This document shows positions 10,573 through 21,247 of a stretch of DNA of 58,557 bases, in pieces. The number at the start of each line of letters is the position of its first letter. Position 1 is the stretch's first letter. A program made the position numbers and the translations under genes. The DNA is from Mnemiopsis leidyi (lineage: Eukaryota; Ctenophora; Tentaculata; Lobata; Bolinopsidae), in assembly GCA_000226015.1 (NCBI GenBank), contig JH154054.1:62170-120726 (forward strand). The letters are read 5' to 3'. A model generated the notes under the pieces. That model was given only the letters and a program-made list of their open reading frames with translations, had not been told where the DNA came from and ran no database searches.

Positions 10573-12580
10573 GCATTATTCGCTAAGCTGTTATTTTATC
10601 TCCTCGCCTCTCACTCCTTACACTTACAGACAATCTTAAATATCATTATTTTCTGAGGACATCACGACTTTTTTGTCTTCCTGGTTACCGTATGTTTACG
10701 AATTTTGACAGAAATCTTAATGCATTAGATTTAAAAGGATCCTGATTTTTATCGTTTGTGTATCAGTTTGTTTCTCAAAAGCGGTGTGTACTCTTGATTA
10801 GTGCAAGTTTGTGTAGATTGAGTGTGTTTTTGTAAATTTGTTCCGTGAAACAAGAATTGCGCCCGCTTAGTTAGGTCTCAGGCGCCCGCTAGATTTCCAT
10901 CTCTCCAATTCTAAAGTCAAAGAAGGTTCTGCTAATGCTAGAAGGAGATTGAGATATACGGTAGATATGATTTCTGCCGCAAATACCGCTTATGGAATTG
11001 CACGGCGGCTACAGTAAAAGTATAAGCCGTAAAATAATCTTATTTTAACTTATGTGGCGATACCGGCGGCTGTAGATATGTACTGGTTTTCGGTTGAAAA
11101 AACTTAAAACTTGCCAAGTGAAATTTAAGCTTTTGAAAACAACACACTTACATAATTTTGACGATGCAGTTAAGATATTTTTACTAATACTATAACGTCT
11201 ATTTTTCGCTTAAGTTTGGCTGGAAGTTTCAGTGTCTTTAACTTGAAATAAATGATAAACTTAGCTTGCGATGACTGATACCCGACTCTCGCTGCTTATA
11301 TTGTTTATTTTTTTTCGAACATTCGAACGCTAGGATGTTTGATGTTAGCCAATACACGATAACTTTTAAATCAAGTCAAATTTAATTTTAATTTATTATA
11401 CTGGAAATGAAATCAGATGCAGCCGAGGGCGATTCATGAGGCATGTGGTTCATAAAGTCTTATAATTTAATTAATAAAGTCTTATTATTTAATTTCGATA
11501 GCTATATCTGGTTCAATCGGCCAACTGCTATGAGTATGAGTATGACTATGTGTAAAAAAGTATAACGCTGTGGAATTCGCGATTCGCATTTTCGTGCATC
11601 ACGTAATCTATTACCGTGATATCGCAAAATAAATTTTTGCCCTTAAACTCAACGCCATTAATAAGCCTGATAAGTATTCCCATTGTATTTGTATATCAAA
11701 TTGACAAAATACTTAGGAGTAATACTCTGACAGCGATACGTACGCCGCGCAATGATGATAAACTCGCTAAGATATAGTCAGCGTAGAATAACTTTGCGGA
11801 GGCAAATTACAAAATTTACATTGTCGACATGGTAACGGTGGCGCGCACTATGTATTAAATTGAGCTAGGTGGGACACCGGACACTGGACACCGCCATCTA
11901 CCTACCTACCCACCTACCACATACCACCACCAAAATCCGACCACTTTAAACCATCTACTTTGCTTTTTTGCCTTCAGCAAAAAAGCATGAGAGATGGAAA
12001 AAATGCATTTTTTAAGACGTTACTACGGACGCACCTTAAAAGNNNNNNNNNNTTTGCGAGGCAAATTACAAAATTTACATTGTCGACATGGTAACGGTGG
12101 CGCGCACTATGTATTAAATTGAGCGTAGTGGGACACCGGACACTGGACACCGCCATCTACCTACCTACCCACCTACCACATACCACCACCAAAATCCGAC
12201 CACTTTAAACCATCTACTTTGCTTTTTTGCCTTCAGCAAAAAAGCATGAGAGATGGAAAAAATTACTAAGGCTAATTTATACTGGCTACTGTTCCAATTT
12301 TGTCTTGTTTATATTTGATTTTTGTTAGCAATTTTCAAGATGTTAGCTGCTCAAAGCGGGGCTTTGATGAACTGTGTATATTTCGTTAAATCCAATAATT
12401 TATACAATTCATTAAGTATTCGTTTTCTTTCTTTACTTTAGCTGAATAGACTGGCCGAATATTTGAATGCAGTTTAAAACTTAGTAAATCAGTATGATTT
12501 TGACAGCAATCTTCTAACACCCTACAAATGTTTCGTACATTACTTTTTCGATCAGTTTTCTTTCAAGTAAACAGGGTGGC
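10573..12580. other. Non-coding region downstream of KXD1
   Basis: No gene is seen. A candidate polyadenylation signal AATAAA lies at 11247-11252. The rest is AT-rich sequence plus the near-duplicate around the 10-N gap described separately. Confidence 0.5.
11793..12261. repeat. Near-identical about 210-bp direct repeat flanking a 10-N gap
   Basis: 11793-12000 and 12053-12261 are the same sequence apart from a one-base indel near 11800 and a small difference at GAGCTAGGTGGG versus GAGCGTAGTGGG. Ten N separate them at 12043-12052. This pattern fits an unmerged assembly overlap or two haplotypes placed in tandem rather than a genuine duplication. Confidence 0.8.
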
Positions 12581-12770
12581 CGACGTCCTGTTCCAAAACA
12601 TCGTGCCCCAGAGCACTGTAACTCAGAGTTTTAGCCCCATTGTCGTCCTGCTCCACAACAGACAGCTTCGTTAGGGTAAGGGTAAGAGTTAGAGTTATAG
12701 TCAGGGTTGCAAAATCCGTGGGAAAAAATGTTGTGGGGCACGATGTTCTGGGGCAAGACGACGGGAACCA
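12581..12770. mobile_element. Possible MITE: imperfect inverted repeat around a GGGTTA-like core
   Basis: A left arm around 12578-12610 (ACATCGTGCCCCAG) and a right arm around 12735-12768, whose reverse complement contains AACATCGTGCCCCAC, are imperfect inverted repeats. Between them is GTTAGGGTAAGGGTAAGAGTTAG, telomere-like in appearance. No target duplication was identified. Confidence 0.4.
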
Positions 12771-12808
12771 GTAAACAGTATGTCCCAAATCTCAAAACCA
12801 TTTCAGCA

Positions 12809-12814
12809 TTTATT
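12809..12814 (-). terminator. Candidate polyadenylation signal, TRIM-NHL gene
   Basis: AATAAA on the minus strand, about 410 bp beyond the TRIM-NHL stop codon at 13225-13227. Confidence 0.4.
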
Positions 12815-13224
12815 TAAATTTAATGCTTTTACCTTCGTTTTCGGGGGTCAATAGAGGTATGTATTGGACCATGTGAGAGTATTTCACTACTTAAAATAGC
12901 TTTTGAGAAATGACGTTTAAAATCTTGGTAAAATTGAGACACTTCCATAGGAATACCCTCTCTTATCCGTCAATACTCCACTAATAGAAGTCTATAATGA
13001 CGCAAATAATTATATTGACAAAATATTGATTAAAATACAGACCAAAATCTTAGTTCGGTTAGTCAGTTCTAATCTTTAAGTACTGGCCTGTAACACTTTT
13101 AGTTTTACAATTCTTTCCCGCTGCAGTTCCAACAAATCATGAATAGTCTTCATTTATCATCCAAGTTTCATGTCACGTTCACAATAAGGGACAGTTTTAT
13201 ACTCCGAGTCGCAAACAACAAATT

Positions 13225-16200
13225 TCAGCTGTTCTCCATCTTTACCATGTAGACCTTGTGATTGTTACAGTCACTAACGTATAGCCTGTCCTCAGGGTCG
13301 GTGGCGATAGAGTTGGGTGTTATCTGCTCTCCCTGCGCTGTGTACACTCCAAACTGTAGAAGCTGAGCTCCCTTCAGATTTAGAACCTGTGTTCCTAGCG
13401 TTAGAATTTGCTGAATTTAGAGAAAATATTTGTTCTGTGCTGACAATTTGAGTTAATCTTTGCACCCAGTTAATTTACGGTTAAGTAAAACTAAAAGCAG
13501 TCACTTACTTGGATAAATGTGTAGCCCCAGTCCACTATGTAGATTTTCCCACGGTTTATTGCGATCGATCTTGGAGCTTGGAGGTGGAGATTTCCTCCGA
13601 TCGTTCTCAAGTACTTACCTTCGCTGTTAAAAACCTGACGAATCAATATTATGAATTAGTTGTTTCCAATTTCACAGCAGTTCAACTCTCTTATTGTCTT
13701 AATTGGGTACGAAACTGAAATTGGGTTCCGAGCTGAGAACTTCATGTTTTGCAAAGGATAGAATTATATCATTTTACTTCTTGTGAGAACAGTAAAAGAG
13801 GATTTCTTGACTTGTCGAATTCAACATTTACAAATGCATCTTTTCCATGCCAAATTTGTATTTAACCCACCTGAAGTCGCTGGTTGTACAAATCAGCAAC
13901 ATAAATGTTATCATACTTGTCAACCGCCACGGAGTGAGGCCCATCAAAGTCGCCCTCTTCCTTCCCGTACTTGCCGAACACAAGATTTCGTTTCCCAGTC
14001 TGTGAGATGACTCTGACTCGGTGGTTGCCCGTGTCGGCCACCACCACTGAGTTCTCTGAGTTGACGCATACTGAGAACGGGCGGTTGAGGATGCCCGTCA
14101 AGGTCCTCTGATGGACTCCTTCTTGCGTGTACCAATGCAGCGAGTTTCTGGGAAGATATGTTTTAGTTCTGGGAAGATATGTTTTAGTTGGCTTTTTTAA
14201 TATAAATACATACGTCATACATCAGACCAGCTCAAAGTCAAATATAATGTATAATTGTGTGGACAATACAACTGAATATCGTCCACACATTCCCTGACAA
14301 ATAAAATTTTATCAATACCTGAAAGTATCAGCTACGATGATCATGCCGTTCTTGTCGATACAGACATCGTTAGGTCGGTCGAAAGCGGCACTGTCCCCGT
14401 CACTAGTGATACTCAACTCGTGCTGGAGCGTTGAGTTGAGGATCTGTACTCGATTGTTACCTGGCAACAAGTATCTGTTCTTACCTGGCAACAAGTATCT
14501 GTGTTTCCTGGCAACAAGTATCTGTTGTTGCCTGGCAGCAAGTATTTGTTGTTACCTGGCAACAAGTATCTGTGGTTACCTGGCAACAAGTATCTGTGTT
14601 ACCTGGCAACAAGTATCTGTTGTTACCTGGCAACAAGTATCTGTTGTTACCTGGCAGCAAGTATCTGTGTTTCCTGGCAACAAGTATCTGTTGTTACCTA
14701 GCAACAAGTAACTGTCGTTACCTGGCAATAAGTATCTGTTGTGACCTAGCAACAAGTATTTGTTGTTACCTGGCAACAAGTATCTGTTGTTTCCTGGCAA
14801 CAAGTATCTGTTGTTACCTGGCAACAAGTATCTGTTGTTACCTGGCAACAAGTATCTGTTGTTACCTGGCAACAACTATCTGTGTAACCTAGCAACAAGT
14901 ATCTGTTGTTACCTGGCAACAAGTATCTGTTGTAACCTGGCAACAAGTATCTGTTGTTACCTGGCAACAAGTATCAACAAGTATCTGTTGTGACCTGGTG
15001 ATAAGTATCTGTTGTAACCAGGCAACAAGTATCGGAACTGTTACCTGGCAACAAGTATCTGCTACCTGGCAACAAGTATCTGTTGTTGCCTGGCAACAAG
15101 TAAAACACTCGTACCTGCGTCTGCGATGTAAAGAGCTCCCCCGTGAGAGCGCAGTCCGAGTGGGTACTGAAACTCTCCTGGCTCGGTTCCCTTCTCTCCG
15201 ACCAGCTGACCGGTGAGTGCGGAACTACCTGGCAGGTAAGGAACTGGGGTGTCAGATTAGCGGGTTTTCTCTGTTTGAGTTATGCGGGTTTATAGTTCTC
15301 AGTGTAAGTTTAGCGAGTTTATCTTTTTAGTTTATCTTTTAGAAGATTGGAGCGTCAACCTGTTTGGAGCGACAGTACAATGTTGGGATCCCCCAAACTT
15401 CGAGCTGCTCTGCAGATGTTGTCCAGATTGTGGGGTTCAAACGATATGTTCTTGGTCTCTCCAAACACTGAGCTCGGCGTGGAGGGAGCCGTGAACATAT
15501 CCTCCATCTCCACCTTCATCAGTTCAACATCCGAGCATTGAAGGGTTTCCAGGACCTTCTGTTTTCTCTGGAGCATGGGGCATTTTTATTCATTTTTGTG
15601 GAAAGAATGGATTTTGGATTTGATGGTCTTTGTACAATTTAGATCAGTCGATATAAAAACCTAAAGATCCAATCATTTTTATTCCCTTACAACATTATTA
15701 TCCTCCGTAGCCATACCTTTTCTAAAGCAGTTCGCTTTGATATGAGGCGTTCCCTCTGTCTGTTGAGAATTTCCTGGGACAATCTCTTGTCTCTATCCAG
15801 AGCTGCTACTAGGTTCTTCTCCCGGTTCTTTATTGCAGCTATGCACTGTTCCACTGACTCTGTTATCATACGTTTGGCGTTCGACGTTGACCCTTCAAGC
15901 ATTCCTTTTTGGGTACTGAAAATTGATATGTCGTCGTGTTTCATGCATGAAATTGCAAACTGGCTTATTGCTGTCAAACTCAGAAGTAATTTTATAGTCG
16001 ATATTTGCTTTTTTAGTAACAATTACTGTTGTTCCTGCTGTAATAAGAATTGAGTAACTGAGACTGTGCATCTAATTGAGATTCAGAGTTGTGTTGTGTG
16101 TAATGTGTAGTGTGTAATGTGTAGTGTGTAATGTGTAGTGTGTAATGTGTAGTGTGTAATGTGTAGTGTGTAATGTGTATTGTGTAATGTGTAGTGGAAT

Positions 16201-19200
16201 TAACAGTGCGATGACCAGACTCTCAGTGTAGAGACACATACCTGACATGGTTTAGTCTGATGTCCAGCTCAGCTTGGGAGGAGGAACATTCCTTGTCGAT
16301 ACTTCTTAATCGGGCTCTTATCTGAGTTCAATCAAAAGTTTGAAACTTTCAATCATATTGGTAATATCGATCATATGGTAATAGAACCTCATAATATTAA
16401 TTCAAGTACTTTAAATCTTAGAGCTTGTCAATCATTGTCAAAATTTTGACATTTAAAGATTTATGTTAAAGATTTGGATTTGGAACAAGATTGGTCCACG
16501 ATCCCCCACCTCCTCACTGGCTTGAGTAAGAGTCAGGGTCTGATGAAGTTTGTGTGTCGTCACAGCACACAGAGTACAACAACTTTCTTCACAGTCTTTA
16601 CAGTACATCTGAGGGGAGGGGTGGAAACTGTGAGTTCGAGTGTGACGTCATCGTTACGTCATGCGGTGAACGTTGTAGGTTTCTGTGTTAATTTGTCGCT
16701 TATTGATTTGAAACTAAAACTAATATCCGATATGGAATCGGAGCTTTGTCTTACGATGAAATTGCATGCGTTACTCATCGATTTCGTTCTTTAAACTTTA
16801 AAAATCACAATGAATCTTGTTGAATTTTTAACATTTATTAAAGGTCAGGCTATCTAGAAGATTTAGATGATCTTTGTTTAAGTTTTCTCATATCTAAGAT
16901 GCCAAATTTTTTATTTGAGGTAACACAATGATAAGGTACTATCACGAAAGTATTGTGTGTACAATTTGAGGTGCTAAGCAATTCGGTTTACATTTGACAT
17001 TTTGCCGCCAATAGCTCTAACTCTGATGACCTCAAAGCATCTTTAATTGAGTTATCAACTTTCGACCACCATGGATTTGGCAACGATTTCTCGATGGCCC
17101 CCGCTGTAAGGATGCACCTCCACGTTGAAATTAATATAATGATTATATTGTTAGCAGTAATTTGATAACAACTCCAAGGACATACATTCACAAAATTAGC
17201 CATACTGTTGTCATGGCAACGAAAGAACGTAACATAGCATACTCGACTGTTTGGCTTTCTTTTTTGTCCTCCTGGCCTCGGCATGAAAGAGATACTATTT
17301 CTAGCTCGATCAACGTTTTGTGTTTTCAGTCATGCATCATTTCTGCCGTTACTTCGTTAAATCAATCCGCCCTTTGATGAGACCCACTCCTTTTTCTCGT
17401 TGAGTGATAGGTACTTCAAAGTCGCCACATATCTGTCTGGCACATATTTGTAAATTAAATCAATTTACTAATATTTACTGCCCGCCTTACAAAATTACTG
17501 GTCTCTATAGCAACGAAAACTCCGAGTAAAGGAATCGATACATGGATTACAAGAAGCCTCGCCACGGTGAAACCCTCATCGAGGCGTTCTACGCATACAA
17601 ACAGCACGAACTTTTCTGCGATGCCACTTTAGTCGTAGACGAAGAGCAAATCGGTACGAAATTCTTAAATGATACAGCTCGATTTGCCGTTTTAAGGACG
17701 CTTTTATTGGCGTCATGAGGATTATCGATTGTTTGAGCAAATTTTCTCATTAGAACTAGAAGTTAGGAATTATAAAATCTTAGATTTACAAAAGGTAGTG
17801 GTACTTTTTATTGAACACCTGGCATCATGACACTATTCTGCTTCTCTCAGTACCACAGTAAATATAATATGACTTTTGATTTTCAAGTGCTTATAAGAGA
17901 CAAAGATAGTCGGGTGATTTCCCCTTACTTGTGGAAACACAGCTTACCAAGGAGTTGAGCAAAACTGTGGTAAAAGGGCAAACACCTCCCACCGCCCAAT
18001 AACCACTTAAGATCTGTTCAAGATCCGCTTAAGAGCCGTTTAAGAACTGCTTAAGAACCGCTAAAAGCCGTTCAAGAACCGCTTAAGACCCGCTTGTCGC
18101 TAACAGCGACGTAAGTGAAGTTTAGAAACGGCCAAGAACCGCTTAAGAACCGGTGGAGAACTTCTTTAGAAACAGAACTAGGCATGAGCAATATTATGGG
18201 TTAAAACCCTTATGTCGCTGTTGAAACCCGTAATCTCGCTATTGACTTGCATGCGGTTGTTAATTGGTACTTAAGAGTTTCTTAGCCAGTTTTAAGAGGT
18301 TGTTCGATGGATCTTAACCGGCTCTTAGCGGTTCTCAAGCGGTTCCTTAACGGTTCTTATGCGGCTCTTATGCGGCTCTTAAGCGGTTCTTAAACGGTTC
18401 TTAAAAGGTTCTTAAGTGGTTCTTAAGCGGTTTAAGCGGTTCTTAGGTGGTGAGAGGTGTTTACCCTTTAAGCAAAAGCTGTAAATGTGATTCGATAATT
18501 TGATTGTGGATAAGAGCTTACATTTACCATGATGACGACAAGAAACTAGATTTAAAATCAAGGTGATGTAAAATATTTATTATTTTCCAGGAGTTCACCG
18601 AGCAATCCTAGCCCAAGGTAGCCCGTACTTCCAAAGCCTGTTCGACAGCCGGTTCGCATACGACCACATAGCCCAGGTCGTCCTCCACAACGTCGAATCA
18701 ACCGCAGTCCGGACAGCCATCGACTTCATCTACACAGGGAAGATAACAATAAAGGAGAGCAACGTGGAGAACCTGTACTGCGTGGTAGATCTCTTCCAGC
18801 TGTCAGACCTCAGGGAGTTGTGTGTGGACGTGCTGGAGAAAAGTCTAGATCACAACAACTGTATCGACCGACTTAGGTTCTCCGAGCAGCAGGACATTGA
18901 GAGACTGTACAACGCTGCCATTAGAGTGTCCAAGTCTAGGTTCAAGGAGGTGATTGAGGAGGAAGCCTTCAGACTGATGCCTTTTGAGAAGGTATACTCG
19001 CTTATCTCAGCAGATGATCTGAATGTGGACGAAGAGAGGGTGGTGTATGAAGCAGTCATGAAGTGGGTAAATCACAACCAGGAAAGGAGGAAGAAGCATC
19101 TGGCGGAGCTACTGACTCACGTCAGGTTCCCACTCATCCCTCCAATCTATCTCTTGGAGATTGTAGCCAGGGAGAAAATCCTCCTTGAGGATCCTGTCTG

Positions 19201-21247
19201 CCGACAGATGTTAGACGATGCTAAAGATTTCCACATTCTGAAAGGATCGACCGGTGCGGTAGAAACGAGCGGTCCGTCTCCGAGACAAGGTGTTCAGTCT
19301 GGGATGGTCTTCATATTCGGGGGTGAAGGAACCGAGCACACAGTAGATTGTTACAACCCTCGGACAAACAACTGGAGCAAGCGTGGCAAGATGAGGGCCC
19401 CACGTAGGGAGGCCTCGGCGGTGTGCATCAAAAATAAAATCTACATTTTAGGGGGAGAAAACGACAAACGCGGTATCCTGAACAGCACAATTATTTATTT
19501 CATCGATTCTGACAAATGGGTCGCCTCCACCAAGATGAGATACAAGAGGTCCGGCCACGGATCCTGCGTTATAAACGGTCACATCTACGTTACGGGCGGT
19601 CACAACGGAGAAACGATCCTCAATACAACAGAGAAGTTCGAGCCGGAGACTGAACTGTGGATGACGCTGTCCCCGATGAACATGGAGAGATGCTGGCTGG
19701 GGGTAGCCAGCACGGGAGGTCACATGTTTGCAGCTGGTGGGTACGATGGAGACTGTGTTCTAGACAGTGTGGAAGTCTACCTGCCTGATAATGACAAGTG
19801 GAGCTATGTGGCTCCCATGCTGCTGCCAAGGGAGAGGTTGGGGCTCTGTGCGGTTAGGGGAACTCTCTACGCAGTTGGAGGCAGGAGGGGCCGAGCTATT
19901 GCTGACTGCGAGTGTTATGACTCGAGGTCCAACTCGTGGAGGAAAATATCGCCATTGTTAGCACCTAGAGACGGCATGGGCGTGGTCGTTAACGATAAGT
20001 TTATCTACGCCATCGGGGGCTTTTCAGTCAAGTCTCACGCACTGACGGTAGAGAGATTTGTCCAGAAAAAGAACCTTTGGGAACGTGTTTGTCCAATGAC
20101 TCGACTTCATGATTTGGCAGCTGTTGTTGCCACATAGTACATTCTTTTGAAGTTCATGGTTGTTTTACCCGTTTTATCACCATATTAATCATCACCAAAT
20201 TTTAGGATGAAATTTTAATGTCCGTTTCGGAAAAAATCAACGCAATATATAAACAATGAACATCAACATGATCAGCGATTACAGATTTAGAATATGATTA
20301 ACGAGGTTTATGTTTTTTCTGTTTTGAACTTGGGACTTGGTTAATTATAATAAGCCACGATTAATTAGCTGTACGTTGAAAGAATGATGTCACACTTACT
20401 TTTATAATTTCCGTGCGATGGTTTTTACAAACTCTTATTTTTGACAACGTTCGTCTATCTTCTCCTCTCTCCAATGTCAATAAATCCGCTGAGATATATG
20501 TAAATTTTAAATGTTTACTCTTTGATGATAAAATAATTTCACAGAATGCTCAAAAACAAAAAATCTAGTTCACTCAACGACTGAAATACCAAAAGATAAC
20601 AATTACTGCTTACCGATCTCCAAGAGGTTGTTGACACTCAGATTGACTGGAAATCCAAATGTACCGTTGAAAGGAACAGAAAAAGGCTGTCTACACGTCG
20701 GACAGTTCAACATAGAGCCTGCTCTTTCTGGGTTGGTAATGTTTGAAATAATCTAAAGTTCAACTTTTGTTGTCGAGTAAAAACTAAACAGCTTCCAGTT
20801 CAGTCCAACTGACTAACCTTAAAACTCTGCACGTCCCCTTACTTATAGTTAATACCCATCATGTTTTTCTTCTAGTTGTAAGAATAAATCGTCTGACAAT
20901 ATACCAGTACAATACAATATTACAATACATGTAACATGATGCACATGTACCATTTTTTATAAAGATTGTAAGGCAGGCACTGCAGAGCGAGTGAAGGCAG
21001 GGTAACGCCCGGGGTGCTTTAAGCGGACCACCGTATCTCTCCAGACATATCGGGCACCGGAGTTCCAGGTCAATCCTCTCGGACACTGCCGCACTCTGAA
21101 GTAACCCTGCCTGAATTGTCATCATTAGGATCTTGTCATTCAGCCTTCAGCTAACTCTAACTGAATCTTCGGTTTTTAACCTTCTTTTAGTTATTGAAAT
21201 TCAGGATAACTCACCATGCTGGAAGTACTTGAAGTGGAAGATTTCAT
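13225..21247 (-). CDS. TRIM-NHL protein: RING, B-box 2, coiled coil, NHL repeats
   Basis: Thirteen exons splice in frame to 600 aa. In transcript order: 21247-21215, 21110-20951, 20727-20614, 20488-20400, 16608-16510, 16321-16242, 15915-15717, 15567-15360, 15228-15115, 14460-14319, 14147-13871, 13634-13509 and 13386-13225. The RING finger (residues 30-76) reads CPIC, then CLHSLCSACL, then CPTC, as expected of a RING E3 ubiquitin ligase. B-box 2 (123-154) has CKNH, YCKDC, CTLC and HKLH; the exon 20488-20400 supplies its first two ligands. A helical stretch of about 165-330 is the coiled coil. From about 327 to the end are NHL beta-propeller blades, for example VVVADTGNHRVRV, YDNIYVADLYNQRLQ and YVSDCNNHKVYMV. 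I see no B-box 1 or filamin domain. NHL domains of this class bind RNA or protein. PolyA candidate is on the minus strand at 12814-12809. The start ATG has an acceptable context; a 5' UTR exon junction near 21270 is possible. Confidence 0.93.
14461..15114 (-). repeat. TRIM-NHL intron made wholly of about 27 GT...AG minisatellite units
   Basis: Read on the gene's strand, the unit begins GTAACAACAG and ends ACTTGTTGCCAG (24 bp). About 27 copies, mostly 23-24 bp, run from the 5' splice site (CAG|GTACGAG) to the acceptor (TTGCCAG|GTAACAATCG) without other sequence. The downstream exon itself starts GTAACAA like a unit. Each unit junction TTGCCAG|GTAAC is simultaneously an acceptor-like and donor-like site, and also matches the RFX X-box pattern GTTGCCAGGTAAC. 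Variant units have CTAGC or CAGC in place of CTGGCAAC. Confidence 0.93.
16095..16197. repeat. 14-bp tandem repeat in TRIM-NHL intron
   Basis: About seven copies of TGTGTAATGTGTAG within the intron 15916-16241. It stops about 45 bp from the splice donor. Confidence 0.85.
17207..17220. promoter_or_regulatory. RFX X-box-like site upstream of KLHL gene
   Basis: GTTGTCATGGCAAC fits the X-box (two GTYNYC/RGNAAC half-sites with a 2-bp AT spacer). It lies 322 bp before the KLHL start codon. A second, weaker candidate, GTCTCTATAGCAAC at 17501-17514, ends 28 bp before that ATG. Binding is inferred. Confidence 0.5.
17542..20137 (+). CDS. BTB-BACK-Kelch protein (KLHL family), antisense in TRIM-NHL intron
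   Basis: Two exons, 17542-17653 and 18591-20137, give 552 aa. Residues 1-125 are a BTB domain (HELFCDATLVVDEEQIGVHRAIL, then SPYFQSLFDSRF and TAIDFIYTGKI). About 125-235 is the BACK domain (NCIDRLRFSEQQDIERLYNAA and AVMKWVNH). From about 274 are six Kelch blades, each with a GG doublet and a later W, for example IYVTGGHNGE, MFAAGGYDGD and IYAIGGFSV. KLHL proteins act as substrate adaptors for Cullin-3 ubiquitin ligases; the BTB binds Cul3 and the propeller binds the target. The gene lies completely within the 3.8-kb intron 16609-20399 of the TRIM-NHL gene on the other strand. The ATG chosen is the only one fitting the usual BTB start (RHGETLIEAFYAYKQHELFCDATL). The KLHL subfamily is not determined. 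Confidence 0.95.
17970..18472. mobile_element. Foldback element with (TTAAGAACCGC) subrepeats in KLHL intron
   Basis: Termini around 17972-17993 (AAAAGGGCAAACACCTCCCA) and 18448-18470 are inverted repeats. Inside, the left half (about 18000-18160) is a degenerate array of CTTAAGAACCGC, and the right half (about 18260-18450) is the reverse complement (GCGGTTCTTAAG). Together they form one long, imperfect hairpin. There is no coding capacity. A clean target duplication is not visible, though GCAAAA occurs just outside both ends. Confidence 0.75.

Noticed and set aside
14337..14993. Overlapping open frames encoding LLPGNNRYLLPGNN-type repeats on both strands
   Set aside because: These are translations of the 24-bp intron minisatellite, not a repetitive protein gene.
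15425..15450. GGGTTCAAAC as a tRNA B-box
   Set aside because: It lies in a TRIM-NHL coding exon and no matching A-box or cloverleaf is present.
16988..17284. Minus-strand open frame of 98 codons with protein-like tail (NPWWSKVDNSIKDALRSSEL)
   Set aside because: The acceptor before the tail is out of phase with the only good donor (CGA|GTATGC) after MPRPGGQKRKPNSR, and no domain is recognised. It lies in the TRIM-NHL intron and is not needed for that gene.
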